DNA of 64,000 nucleotides from Hymenopus coronatus (taxonomy: Eukaryota; Arthropoda; Insecta; Mantodea; Hymenopodidae): NCBI GenBank assembly GCA_030762935.1, contig CM060893.1, positions 6,802,001-6,866,000 on the forward strand. Reading direction: 5' to 3'. This document shows positions 46,373 through 57,527 of the stretch, piece by piece; positions within the stretch are counted from its first letter, which is position 1, and each line of letters begins with the position of its first letter. The translations under genes and the position numbers were made by a program. The notes beneath the pieces are model-generated. The model did no database searches, was not told the DNA's origin, and saw only the letters and a program-made list of their open reading frames with translations.

Positions 46373-46653
46373 CTCATTTGCCTTAATACACCCTCGAAAT
46401 TATCATTGGAGTGTGGCAACCTACGACCGAGAATGTTAACTGCGAAAACTCACAACACTCACTCATCAGCAACGCCTTTAAGTGTCAATAATCGACTCAA
46501 TCATTTGAATTAGTGAATCTTCCCATCCTATGGAAGTGCGGCATCAACCTTCGTCTTGCGTAATGTATTTTTGTTTTTTCAGTAATGAGTTCATTCTTCG
46601 CTCTACATCTGCCAACGCTCTTTTCGTCATGAGGAGAGCAAGCAATGGCAAAT
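46373..46653. other. No recognisable feature
   Basis: Short intergenic stretch upstream of botv, no repeat match. Confidence 0.4.
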
Positions 46654-47476
46654 TCTGATATGTTCCATTCACATAGCTTTCTCTAGCTAATCCACAAATA
46701 AATTTGTCTTACAAAACATTATTCTCTTATCTACAACATGATAATCTAGATAAAAATTAGCAGATTGGTCTTATTGCTCGCTTCCTTGTAAGTAGAAGGG
46801 AACTATGGGAATACGTTGTGCTAAAGCGATAGTCAAATGTTTTAAAAAGTGTTCGCTATGTGAAACAATTGAGGTTCCGTTTGGTTTAAGTGATCCCTTT
46901 GAGAAAAGTTAATTAATTTAGAATTGAAACAAATTACAATGAATATCTCGAAAACGGTCAACTCTAAAGAAAAAACACATATAACATAAATTTTGTGTTT
47001 TAACGTGATCTAATTTTTTGTGTAGTAAGTTTCTGTATATCTCTTACGGTTGGTCAGCTGTACTGAAGCCACTCAGAATGCAGAGTTCTTCGGAGACTCT
47101 TCCCAGAAAATGCAGGATATACATTTCGTTTATCATACACACGTCTTAAACATACGGTATTTTAATCAAAATCGTTAGAGCCATTTTTGAGAAAATAAAA
47201 ATTTTCGAAAAATGTTCCATGTAAAGGGTACTTTGGAGTGGGGGGATTTTCTTGAAAATCTTTGTATCGAATCCTTGGAACAAGTGAAACCCATTTAATG
47301 GTCTTTTCGTTTTTGAGCTATGCTGTTCACAGGTACACACGGACATTTTTCTAATTTGTGTATTCAGAGGGACTCAAAACGTGTATTTCCGGTGAAATCT
47401 CGGTATCGAATTTTTGGGTGCATTACAATACCTTCTCTATACATTATGTATATATTACGTGTAGAGAAAATAAAAT
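46654..47476 (+). mobile_element. HEL copy, full length, diverged
   Basis: TCTGATATGTTCCATTCACA start, CTAGCTAATCCACAAAT 5' variant, end GTAGAGAAAATAAAA. The CA tract is almost gone, and the AATACCAA palindrome is replaced by CAAGTGAAACCCAT. Confidence 0.82.
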
Positions 47477-47859
47477 GACCTTATACAAACACACACTATA
47501 AAAGTTGCAGTAGGTGTGTTAATGGTATCAATTTTAAAAAATTGTAAATTCACATATTAACACACATTTATGTAAATTACTGGTTACTCTGAGACTCACT
47601 TTTAAGTTAAATATGTCATAAAGTTTACTAGATAGAAATTATTAGTTCATCTAATTTATTGATTTATAATAATCAATGATAAAGTTTCTGCAGGACACCC
47701 AGATTGAAAATGTTCAAAATACTAACCTGAGCAATAAAAATGCACATGGAACGTGTGTCTTGTAACACATGTGATCACTTTGAGTTGCTGTGACCCACCC
47801 ATCCTCCCTAATTGAGCCTGTTTCTTATATATAAAACTCCTCGCAAAATGTAAACAACA
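47477..47859. other. No recognisable feature
   Basis: AT-rich with no repeat match and no frame. Confidence 0.4.
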
Positions 47860-47988
47860 CACTCCATTTTGTGCGACCTTTTTCTTAAAATGCATTTTTT
47901 GGATGCAGGGACCACTTAAACGTGTATTCCGGTGAAATCTCGACATCGAATTTTTGGGTGGAATGCACTGTAAGTGTAGAGAAAGTAA
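47860..47988 (+). mobile_element. HEL 3'-end fragment
   Basis: TTTTTCTTAAAATGCATTTT, CCGGTGAAATCTCGACAT and GTAGAGAAAGTAAAA. The palindrome is mostly deleted (GCACTGTAAGTGTAGAG). Nearly the same 3' variant ends the copy at 49794. Confidence 0.78.
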
Positions 47989-47997
47989 AATAAAGAA

Positions 47998-48218
47998 GCG
48001 TATTCACCACCATGGAGGAGCGTCACCACCGCAGTCACGCGGAATCTTACAACCCTGAAAGAGACTGGTTTGAAATGGCGATGAATTGAAGGGGCAGGGA
48101 AATGTAGAACCCTCTCCAGCATCCCCCCTCCAAATGTATTAGAGGTCGGTCACGAGAATCGAACCCACGACCTCTCGGATGCCAGTCCCAAAGGAAATGC
48201 CTGAGCCACCTGGCTTGG
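47998..48218 (-). repeat. SINE-4, complete
   Basis: Read on the minus strand: CCAGGTGGCTCAGGCATTTC (A-box region), GGTCGTGGGTTCGATTCTCG (B box), then a body with CCAATTCATCGCC-type and GACGCTCCTCCATGG motifs. The acceptor region is not cleanly paired. No clear target duplication because the flanks are HEL ends. Confidence 0.75.
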
Positions 48219-48228
48219 TAAAACATAT

Positions 48229-48981
48229 TCTGATGTGTTCCATTCACACGAGTTTCTCTGTCTGTTCCGCAAAAAAACCTTTTGTTCATAAGATTATCAT
48301 GCTAACCAAGCAGTAATGATCATATAACATGAAGTATAAGAGAAATAAGCGAATGCACAGGCTAAAACCCATAGTCAAGTTCTTTAGAAGCCGGTCGCTA
48401 TGTGAAACAATTGAAATCCCATTGTTTTTATTGCCAGACGTAAACAAACGAGAAGCGAGAAGAAAGATGTCCTTCTGTTCGAGAAAAGTTTAAGTGCCTT
48501 AAAATTAATACCAATAATTCGGAAACTCTACAAAAATAAACATGAATACAACATTAACTGTTTGTTTTAATGAGATCTTCATGTGTCTATCTTTTACGGT
48601 TTACCAGTTATATATAAGGTATCCAGAATGAAGAGATCTTCAGAGGCTATTTCCCTAAAATTCAAGATATACATTTTATTTGTCATGTAAATATATTTAA
48701 TATAAGGGATTTTAATTAAAATAGTTACAGGGGTAAAGGGTAGTTTATAGTGATGAGATTTTCTTGAAAATCTTCGTGTCGCATCCTTGGAAGATACTAA
48801 ACCTAAATATCAAGTTTGGTATTCAACCGTCTTTTAGTTTTTGAACTATCGTGTTACAGACATTGGGAACTTTTTCTAAAAATGCATTTTTTTTGGATTC
48901 AGGGAACCCGGTGAAATCACGACATCGAATTTTTGGGTGGAATGCCCTATGTACATGGTACGTGTAGAGAAAGTAAAAAAA
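48229..48981 (+). mobile_element. HEL copy, shortened
   Basis: TCTGATGTGTTCCATTCACA start, GAGAAAGTAAAAA end. Internal deletions include the CA tract (TTACAGACATTGGGAAC) and part of the 3' palindrome. Directly followed by a second copy in tandem. Confidence 0.85.
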
Positions 48982-49794
48982 TCTGATGTGTTCCATTCAC
49001 ATGACCTTCTCTACATCTCTTCAATAAATTATTGTTAAAAAGCTTATACTTCTATTTACTTCATGTTAATCGAGAAAAAATTAGCAGAAATAGTCATAGC
49101 TTCCTTGTAAGTAGAAGCGAAATAAGGGAGTACCATAGGTTAAAGTGATAGTCAACAGCTGGTTGCTATGTGACTGAAGTTTCTATGTATGTATGGATAG
49201 CAGTTGATAAATTCCTGTATGAGAAAAGTAAAGTTTTTTTAAAGCTGAAACAAAAACAAGGAATATCTAAAAACAATCAACTCCACGAAACAAATGTGTG
49301 TAACATAAATTGTGTGTTTTAACGTGCTCTACATTTTTTGTGAGATAAGTTTTGTCCATCTCTTACGGTTTAGCAGTTATGCAAAATCCCGTAAAATTCA
49401 TCCAGAATAAAGTAGTCTTCAGAAGCTATTCCCAGAAAATTCAAGATGTACATTTTATTTGTCCGGTAAATATTTTTAATATACAGCATTATAATCAAAA
49501 TCGTTAAGAGACATTTTTGAGAAAATTAAAATTCTTGATAAATGTTCCATGTAAAGGGTAGTTTGTAGTGGGGAGATTTTCTTGAAAATCTTCGTATCTC
49601 ATCCTTGTAAGATACTAAACCTAAATATCAGGTTTGAAATTTAAGGGTCTTTGAGTTTTTGAGTTATCGTGTTCACAGGCACAGGGACCTCTTTCTAAAA
49701 ATGCATTTTTTGGATACAGAGGACCCGGTGAAATCTCGACATCGACTTTTTGGGTGGAATGCTCTGAATACATAGTACATAGAGAAAGTAAAAA
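48982..49794 (+). mobile_element. HEL copy, full length, tandem to the previous one
   Basis: Begins TCTGATGTGTTCCATTCACA in the A-run that ends the preceding copy. Its 3' end has the short palindrome variant (GAATACATAGTACATAGAG). The tandem could arise by insertion into the terminal A-run. Confidence 0.87.
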
Positions 49795-49800
49795 AAAAAA

Positions 49801-49962
49801 GGCGTACTCACCACCATGGAAGACCGTCACCAACACAATTACGCGGACTCTTAAAACCCTGAAAGGGACTGGTTTGAAATGGGAATGAATTGAAAGGACA
49901 GGGAAATGAAGAAACCTCTCCAGCAAAGGATGCCCGTCCCAGACGAAACGCCTGAGTCGGTA
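49801..49962 (-). repeat. SINE-4, head truncated
   Basis: Body matches 47998-48130 (CTCACCACCATGGAAGACCG, CTGGTTTGAAATGGGAATGA). The B box is deleted, and only GACGAAACGCCTGAG of the head remains. Like the first copy, it follows a HEL 3' end directly. Confidence 0.75.
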
Positions 49963-50017
49963 GAGAAATGTGGTACAAATAAATTGAAGTTATAGAGTGG
50001 AATACAAATAACAATCC

Positions 50018-50023
50018 TTTATT
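50018..50023 (-). terminator. Polyadenylation signal AATAAA
   Basis: AATAAA on the minus strand about 45 nt after the stop of the frame ending at 50068, followed by a T-rich stretch (GTTATTTGTATT). Consistent with the 3' end of a minus-strand transcript. Confidence 0.45.
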
Positions 50024-50067
50024 TGAATATTAAGCAGAACTTTGAGACATAAGAAGAGTAAATACTG

Positions 50068-50364
50068 TTATTCTGCATCACAGATTGTAACGTGCTTGGG
50101 TTTAAATTTAATAGGCTTTGGTCGTTTACACTGGCCTCCACCGGTGTCACTGGTAGGAGTCGGCGGGACCGGCGGTCGGTGTGCTGCCGCTGGCTTCTGG
50201 TGGTGTGCTGCAACTGGTGTCTGGTGTGCTGGAACTGGCTTCACGGTGGCAGCAGCTGCAGCTGTCGATGGTCTTGCCTGACCATGGCCGATTTCGCAGC
50301 TTTCTTCTAATCCACCGAGTGCGAATACATCCGTGAAGAGCAGCATTATGTACACCACAGGAAC
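50068..50364 (-). CDS. Possible terminal exon of an unknown Ala/Pro/His-rich protein
   Basis: After a pyrimidine-rich acceptor (TTTTTCTTGCATCCACTCAG) the frame runs to TAA at 50068. The first ATG inside it gives MLLFTDVFALGGLEESCEIG, then a low-complexity stretch rich in Ala, Pro, Thr and His (VPAHQTPVAAHHQKPAAAH), and a basic end KRPKPIKFKPKHVTICDAE. GC content is clearly above the surroundings, and AATAAA follows the stop. A second frame is also open across most of it, so the frame choice is an inference. No upstream exon was found, and I recognise no family. Confidence 0.38.
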   Translation of the reverse strand, partial: VPVVYIMLLFTDVFALGGLEESCEIGHGQARPSTAAAAATVKPVPAHQTPVAAHHQKPAAAHRPPVPPTPTSDTGGGQCKRPKPIKFKPKHVTICDAE

Positions 50365-50394
50365 TGAGTGGATGCAAGAAAAACAAAAATCTAA

Positions 50395-50426
50395 TGTGTA
50401 ACATTCACATTACTTGCTCTAGCTGT
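50395..50426 (+). mobile_element. HEL 5'-end fragment
   Basis: TCTAATGTGTAACATTCACA followed by TACTTGCTCTAGCTG; cut off where the Harbinger-like MITE begins. Confidence 0.6.
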
Positions 50427-50428
50427 AA

Positions 50429-51311
50429 TGCTACAATCACAATGAAATGTAAGCGCAATAGTTTGGGCTCATATTATTTAATGTAAGCACTCACATAGAA
50501 ACACGCAAGACGCAACGCTATGCAATGCAACGCAAGAGTTTGCAAACTCCCAACTTTATTCTTGCATTGCATGCAAAGAGGAGGAATTCTGACTCTCTTC
50601 TCTATGCATTGCTTATGGTAGTGTGGTGGTAGCGTGTCAACAGGTCGTGAGTTCGAATCTCGCTTAGGATGAGTTACCCGGATAAGGTTTCTTTCTTCGG
50701 GGTTTTCCCTTATCCTGAGAAGACGAATGTCGAGTAACTTGGGCTTCATTTCACTAATGTCATTCATCATCAGATATGACCAACCAGGTTAAAGGACGTT
50801 AAACTACACAAAAATAAATAAATAAAAAGTAAAAAAAAAAACAATCGCACTGCAAGATATCCCATGGCCTGCTGTACATGCACGCTCTTCTATTGGGCCG
50901 TGCCGCGCCATCTCTAATCTCCCTCAAGAGGTTATGACAGTCTCCTTGCGAATCCTTCTTTGATTTAATGGATGTAACTATCATCTGTGTCTAGATTTCT
51001 TGGTTCTCATAAATCGGAGACGCAGAGAGATAATCCTTAGTTCATTAAATGTGTAGCTTTATCTTTTTGAAGTCTCTATGCTTGTACCATTTTCAATAAT
51101 TTTGAATGAGCAATTATTGTGACGTCACTGCCGCGAGCGTCAGCTGTTAGTATGTAATTTTATAACAATTTGTAGGTAAAAGATTGAGTTAATTTTCTTA
51201 TGTGATATTATTGGTTATGTTTTGCGTTGCGCTTAAGATCACATGCTGTTTCCTTGCGTTTCCGCTTATGCTACGTTACGTCTGCGCTTGCATCTCATAG
51301 TGAATGTAGCA
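50429..51311. mobile_element. PIF/Harbinger-like MITE with 3-bp TAA duplication
   Basis: Left end TGCTACAATCACAATGAAAT and right end, reversed, TGCTACATTCACTATGAGAT form imperfect terminal repeats of about 35 nt. TAA flanks both sides (50426-50428 and 51312-51314), as expected for the TWA targets of PIF/Harbinger. Subterminal regions are rich in CGCAA/TTGCG motifs. SINE-3 sits inside. No transposase frame. Confidence 0.72.
50626..50820 (+). repeat. SINE-3, head partly deleted
   Basis: TAGTGTGGTGGTAGCGTGTC (A box), then a shortened anticodon region, GAGTTCGAATCTCGCTTAGG (B box) and 3' end AACCAGGTTAAAGGACGTTA plus an AAATAAATAAATAAA tail. It is inside the Harbinger-like MITE. Confidence 0.85.
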
Positions 51312-51411
51312 TAACACAATAGTATATTGCGTACTAAGAACTGTAAGTTATCGGGTCGAGAATGTGTATTGGGAATACGAGACCCGCAGGGCCGAGTTTT
51401 CCCAAGCATTC

Positions 51412-51640
51412 GTGGAGTTGATCGTTTTTTAGATTTTTTTGTTATTGCTTTCAGCTTTGAAAAACTTATACTTTTCTCATGCAGGAATTTGTCAACTCGT
51501 GTCTATACAAACAAAGAAACATCAGTCACATAGCAACCAGCTTTTGACTATCACTTTAACCTATGGTACTCCCTTACTTTGTTTCTACTTAAAAGGAAGC
51601 AAGATGTAGAGAAAGTCATGTGAATGGAACACATCAGATT
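51412..51640 (-). mobile_element. HEL 5' fragment with a deletion
   Basis: GTGGAGTTGATCGTTTTTTA to GGAACACATCAGA. About 100 nt are lost between AAAAGGAAGCAAG and ATGTAGAGAAAGTCATG. Confidence 0.8.
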
Positions 51641-52111
51641 TTTTTGTATAAAAATGTTCTTTCTATGGAAGTATAACTTTTTCAAACTCTCTTGTTATTC
51701 CAATAAGATGAATTCGCTCTCAAACTCTGCAATATTATTTCACTACCCTGTATACTGTCTCAGTTTATGAGTGATATTTAGCTACTCACGCATCAACCTT
51801 AACGCACTGATCATGCCAGTTGGATAAAAGGGTCTTATATTTGGAAGCACGTTTTCCATTCTTACGTTTCTCAGACCCAATCCTGGATTACCCTGGAAAA
51901 GAAAACTACATGCAGTACAACATAACCACGCAAATTTTACTGCTGAGAACAAAAAAAGAATTTCTCACCTTTGTCTCCGGTGCAAAGAACTGTTTCAAAG
52001 ATTGGGCATACTCACCTTACCTTGTGTTTATATAGTGGCTCAAAAAATGGAAAATTTTGAAATGGAGGTTAATGAATGAGAAAAATTACTTTACACATAT
52101 TTATGTCAATA
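51641..52111. other. No recognisable feature
   Basis: Contains a 71-codon plus-strand frame (51820-52035) with no family match. No repeat match. Confidence 0.35.
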
Positions 52112-52113
52112 TA

Positions 52114-52505
52114 CAGGATGTTTCAAAACGACACCAAACGAAGATGTGGACCTTGATGGTCATACGTGACACGTAAATATAATTTTCAGCTCTAAATTCG
52201 GCACATACAAAAACTCCAAGAGAGATGCTGGTTGGTAGCAAAGGTCCCAGTCGCGAGGTTTGATAGACACGCCGGTGCGGCACAGGTCACCTTATTAATG
52301 GAAATCGTAGCATTTATGCGTTTGGTAAAACATGTTATAAAGTTGTTTACGTAGGGTATGGCAACCGTTGTTCCTTCGCTGCCTAATCCCAAATGTATGC
52401 GACTTTTAAACACACATAAAACTTGAAACAGAAGAGTTTGAAAGTTGCGACATCAAGTTTCGGACAAGTCAAAGTGCAAGCTAATCTTCGTTTTGAAACA
52501 CCCTG
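52114..52505. mobile_element. TIR-bounded MITE, TA-flanked
   Basis: CAGGATGTTTCAAAACGA at the left and, reversed, CAGGGTGTTTCAAAACGAAG at the right, each next to TA (52112-52113, 52506-52507). About 390 nt. A minus-strand frame (52192-52413) has no family match. TA target and ends suggest a Tc1/mariner-type MITE. Confidence 0.7.
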
Positions 52506-52731
52506 TATAGTATGCCATTATTGAATATCACAATCATGTTTATTTCTTAAATATCACATCCGAGAGCTCCCTCTCGGCGCACTCATTCCTCAAACTTGAA
52601 AGGAAAATTATGGCTTAACATTTCAACAGGAATTCTGGAGATTTCCCATCTAGTTCTTGTTTAGGTTCTTCGGTTAGTAGCAGGTCGAGTACGGTAACCC
52701 GCGTTCTTAAGGTGACCCCACAAGAAAAAAA

Positions 52732-53593
52732 TCTGACGTGTTCCATTCACACGACTTTCCCTACATCTCTACAACAAATTATTGTTAAAAAGCTTGTGCT
52801 TCTATTTACTCCATGCTAATCGAGAAAAAATTAGCAGAAATAGTCTTATTACTTGCTTACTTGTAAATAAAAGCGAAATAGGAGGGTACCATAGGTTAAA
52901 ATGATAGTCAAAAGCTGGTTGCTATGTGACTGAAGTTCATTTGTTTGTATGGACAGGAGTTGACAAATTCCTGTATGAGAAAAGTATACGTTTTTCAAAG
53001 CTGAAACCAAAAACCAAGCAATATCTAAAAAACGATCAACTTCACGAAAAAAATGTATATGACATAAATTCTGTATTTTAATGTGCTCTACACTTTTATG
53101 TGGTAAGTTTTTGTCCATCTCTTACGGTTTAGCAGTTATGCAAAATTCCGTAAAATTCATCCAGAATAAAGTAGCCTTCAGAGACTATTCCCAGTAAATT
53201 AAAGATATACATTTTATTTGTCACTTAAATATCTTTAATATACAACATTTTAATCAAAATCATTAGAGCCATTTTTAAGAAAATCAAAATTTTCGAAATT
53301 TTTTAACGTAAAGGGTAGTTTGGGGTGGGGGAATTTTTCTCAAAATCTTCGTGTCGCATCCCTGAAAGATACTAAACTTAAATACCAAGTTTGGTTTTTT
53401 ACCGACTTCTCGTTTTTGAGTTATCGTGTTCACACACACACGGACATTTTTGTGAAAATGCTTTTTTTTTTTTTTTTGATATAAGGGACCCTAAAGCATA
53501 TATTTCCGGTGAAATCTCGGTATCAAATTTTTGGGTGGAGTGCAATACTTTCTCTATACACTATGCATATAGTGCCTGTAGAGAAAGTAAAAA
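52732..53593 (+). mobile_element. HEL copy, full length, subfamily with GTTATCG
   Basis: TCTGACGTGTTCCATTCACA start, GAGAAAGTAAAAA end, palindrome CACTATGCATATAGTG, and a run of 17 T at about 53462. Confidence 0.9.
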
Positions 53594-53812
53594 CACAAGT
53601 TGTCAGGTCGGGCGATCTTGGGGGCCATGTAATGTCACCGTGTCTTGAGACAATCGTTGGACAGCTCGCATCGACATCCGTGCTGTATAAGCTGTTGCTC
53701 CGGCTTGCTGAAACCAACATTTGGCAGAAAATAGAGCAGTTCATGGGCTTCCATTCCTGTAATAGGCTTTTACCGCAAAGTACAGCGTTCCATGTTTACT
53801 AAATGGCAGGGC
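53593..53812 (-). pseudogene. DDE transposase fragment (IS630/Tc1-mariner group)
   Basis: Minus-strand translation gives WFQQAGATAYTARMSMRAVQ in one frame and RHGDITWPPRSPDLTTC in another. Together these are the second and third catalytic Asp regions of a transposase family widespread in insects. The expected first Asp of the QDGA motif reads Ala here, and a frameshift separates the parts. Confidence 0.7.
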
Positions 53813-54186
53813 AGTCTTCAGTATGTCATCCGGTGCTATCTGTTGCTCAGCGTTGCCATTTTAAAATTCTGTGCATTTAATCGACATAGTTTTATAACAA
53901 ACATGGAAATTCACAGCATTAATACTAGACAAAAGGGATATATTCATGATTATCTTCGTTGCTTTCAAAAAGTGTATATTACAATACCATCAAGATATTT
54001 AATAGTCTTCCCCAGGAATCTCAAGGAAACATTATCAATTTAAAAGCTTTTAAGGAGTAACTATATAATAAATAATTTTGTTCTGTAGATGAATATTTGA
54101 GTGGCAAATCTGACGATATATTAATAACTAATATTTTTATAAGTATTATAATGTATTGCATTTTGTGCATATTAGTGTGTGTGTTT
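53813..54186. other. No recognisable feature
   Basis: AT-rich, no repeat match. Confidence 0.4.
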
Positions 54187-55265
54187 TCACTTTCTCTACA
54201 CATACTATGTACATATTGTATAGAGAAGGTATTGTATTGCACCCAAACATTCGATACTGTGATTTCACCGGAAATATGTGTTTTGAGACACCCTGAATCC
54301 AAAAAAAATAATTTTTAGAAAAATGTTCATGTGTGTGTGTCTGTGGGCAACATAGCTCAAAAACGAAAAGACCGTTAAATACCAAACTTGGTAAGTAAGT
54401 TTAGTATCGTCCAAGGAAGCGACACGAAGATTTTAAAAAAAAAGACCCCCACCCCAAACTAACCTTTACAGGAAACTGTTTTCGAATATTTTGATTTTCT
54501 CAAAAATGGCTCTAACGATTTTGATTAAAATATTGTATATTAAAGATATTTACCTGACAAATAAAATGTATATCTTGAATTTTCTGGGAATAGCCTCTTA
54601 GGACTACTTTAGTCTGAATGAAAATGGCGTGTTATTTATGGACACTCTTTAACTGCTATGGTTCTCAGCGTCCCATTCTATACTGGGCGTGAAAGATCGC
54701 TTAATTTTGCCGTAAATCTGCGACACGGGACCCACGGCTTTACTTCCTTTCCGAAGGAAGCCATGCTAAGGATTTTTACGCCCGAAAAAATCCATCGTCC
54801 TCCGCCGGGTTTGAACCCGCGACCTTAGGTATATGAAGTTAGCATGGTAACCACTACACCTCGGAGGGCGACCGAACTCTGGATGAATTTTGCATAACTT
54901 CTAAACCGTAAGAGATGGACAAAAACTTACCACACAAAAATGTAGAGCACGTTAAAACACACAATTAACGTTATATACAATTTTTTCGTGGAGTTTTTGG
55001 TTTTAGCTTTGAAAAACTTATACTTTTCTCATACAGGAATTTTTCAACTCCTGTCCATACAAACAAAGGAACTTCAGTCACATAGCAACCAGCTTTTGAC
55101 TATCACTTTTACCTATGGTAATCCTTTATTTCCCTTCTACTTGTATAGAGAGTAATAAGATATTTCTGCTAATTTTTTCTCGATTAGCTTGAAGTAAAAA
55201 GCAGTATAAGCTTTTTCACATTAATTTGTTGCTAGATGTAGAGAAAGTCATGTGAATGGAACACA
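54187..55265 (-). mobile_element. HEL copy split by SINE-1
   Basis: 3' half 54187-54621 (ACTTTCTCTACACATACTAT, palindrome and internal palindrome remains) and 5' half 54873-55265 (to GGAACACATCACA). The two halves join at CTGGATGAATTTTGCATAAC. Confidence 0.87.
54622..54872 (-). repeat. SINE-1 inserted in HEL, with a short deletion
   Basis: Tail (AATGGCGTGTTATTTATGGA) to tRNA-like head (GGTTTGAACCCGCGACC reversed B box). About 45 nt around the CCTGATAGAGAGGC motif are missing. Flanked by CTGAATGA and CTGGATGA, a likely duplication with one change. Confidence 0.87.
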
Positions 55266-55663
55266 TCACATTTTTTTTTTATTTTTAGTATTTTAGTATC
55301 TTTAGTTTTTAGTATTTTCCAATGGTTTCGACAATGCATACTAGCAAAGCGAGCATGGTTTCTATTAGATCCTGGTTTTCAGGTAAATATACGGTCTAAG
55401 TGACTATACGCCCTCTTGCACTAGATTAGTAACCGGTAATTGTGTGTAAATAATTGCGCGGCAGTAATTGGTCTAATCCACCACAGTGTGAGAAGAGCAT
55501 TTTAATTCATGTTTTATCACTACATGCCTTGCTCGGGTACTATGCACCATAAAATGGAGAACTGTACAATCTTCTCCGGGGTAAATTTTGTGCCTTCCAA
55601 AAAGGTTGCATTGTGTTTAAAAGCAAGATGTCCTTTACGTCATCCCAACACTAATTTGTTGTA
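55266..55663. other. No recognisable feature
   Basis: Starts with short TTTAGTATT repeats; otherwise unique-looking. Confidence 0.4.
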
Positions 55664-55967
55664 ATGTCGCCCTCCGAGGTGTAATGGTTACCATGCTAAC
55701 TTCATGTACCCAAGGCCGCGGGTTCAAACCCGGCGGAGGACGATGGATTTTTTTCGGGCGTAAAAATCCTTAGCATGGCTTCCTTCGGAAGGGAAGTAAA
55801 GCCGTGGGTGCCGTGCCGTAGTTTTACGGCATGCAAAAGAACCTCAAGCCTGATAGAGAGGCCTCTGAGCAAAATATAGCGGTTTTTCACGCCCAGTATA
55901 GAATGAGACGCTGAGAACCATAGCAGTCAAAGAGCGTCCATAAATAACACGACATTTCCATTTTTCC
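55664..55967 (+). repeat. SINE-1, best-preserved full-length copy
   Basis: GTCGCCCTCCGAGGTGTAAT, GCGGGTTCAAACCCGGCGGA: the T-arm pairs perfectly, and the acceptor halves TCGCCCTCCG/CGGAGGACGA pair almost fully, so an RNA polymerase III promoter looks intact. Complete body and tail. The anticodon arm CATGCTAACTTCATG forms a short stem with a 7-nt loop; which tRNA it came from is uncertain. Confidence 0.93.
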
Positions 55968-56545
55968 ATGGAACTTTTTTCGAAAATTTCGATTTTTCTC
56001 AAAACTGCGTATAACGATTTTGATTAAAATATCGTATATTAAAGACATTTACATGAAAAATAAAATGTATATCTTGAATTTTCTGGGAATAGCCTCTGAA
56101 GACTACTTTATTCTGGATGAATTTTACGGAATTTGAATAACTGCTAAACTGTAAGAGATGGACAAAAACTTACCACACAAAAAATGTAGAGCACGATAAA
56201 GCACACAATTTATGTTATATACATTTTTTTTTCATGGAGTTCATCGTTTTTGAGACATTCCTTGTTTTCGGTTTCTGGTATGAAAAACTTATACTTTTCT
56301 CATACAGGAATGTCTCAACTGCTGTCCATACAAACAAAGGAACTTCAGTGACAAGCAATCAGTTTTTGACTATCACTTTAACCTATGTTACTCCCTTAAT
56401 TCGCTTCTACTTACAAGGAAGCCAGTAATAAGATTATTTCTGCTAATTTTTTCTGATTAGCACGAAGTAAATAGAAGAAAGTACAAGCTTTTTAAGAACA
56501 ATTTGTTGCAGAGATGTAGAGAAAGTCATGTGAGTGTAACACATC
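55968..56545 (-). mobile_element. HEL copy, 5' two-thirds
   Basis: Starts at CCATGGAACTTTTTTCGAAA in the middle of the element, next to the SINE-1 tail, and ends GTGTAACACATCAGA. The 3' palindrome and CA tract are missing. Confidence 0.85.
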
Positions 56546-56548
56546 AGA

Positions 56549-57527
56549 TTTTTTTTATTAATGTTTGCGGCCACCGCCATAATGAATCAAAGAAACGGAA
56601 ACAACGGAAACCTTGTAAACTACATGAGCGCTCCTAACGGCCGAATGATATACTATGAAATCTGGATTCCCAAAGGATTAATGACCAATTTCTTAATTAG
56701 GACGTGCGTGTGCGTCTCAGCAGCTCAAAGTGGCCACATTTGCTAAAAGACACACGTTCCATGCCAATATTAATTGCTCAGCTTAATGTTTTCAACATTT
56801 TCATTCTGGACGTTGTATGGAAGCTTTACCGTTGTGTTTTCAAAACGATCTGAATTCATATTGATGCATCGGATCGTATTCAGATGGGATTGGACTCAAA
56901 TCTATTCCAATTCCCCATGGAAATGTAGTAGTATATGTACATACGTACTAGAGAATTTAAAATAAACCTGAGAAACTATTAACACTTTGCAATAATATTA
57001 TAAAGAGTTAAAGTATGTAAATAATACTTACATTTAAAGATAGATTAGTGCTGTTACAAATATAAACTAGAATTGTATATTTTATAGTTTTAAGGGTTAG
57101 AAATAAACAATAAGTTACTTGACCTATTTAGTGCAGGTGAGTCACGTTTTAAGCAACAACCTTCCATTCTGAACTGGTTATTAAAATTAATTATATTAAT
57201 CACATTCTCCTAGAGACTGGACACAAACAGATACTCAAGAATGTTTTAGCTTTCCTAGCTTCACCAAAGTACCACTCCATTTCCGTTAGTGATAAACAAG
57301 ATGGAGGTACGTGGCAGACATTTCAGTATTTCTATACACTTACTTAACTAGATGCTCTGTAGCACTTTCATGTGATATAGCATCGCTAATAGTGTTAGTG
57401 GTTAACACTAAACCATTAATTTACTGTACATTTTATGAAGACCTCACATATTAATTTGTTAATAAACAATTGAAACATAAAAGTAGGGTAGCCAATATTA
57501 GAAACAGAACATTCCTTATGAAATAGT
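56549..57527. other. One kilobase without a recognised feature
   Basis: Short frames (for example 56561-56746) show no family resemblance. No repeat match. Confidence 0.4.

Noticed and set aside
55664..55740. tRNA gene
   Set aside because: The cloverleaf-like head has good A and B boxes, but the same sequence occurs in about a dozen dispersed copies with a common 3' body, so it is the head of SINE-1.
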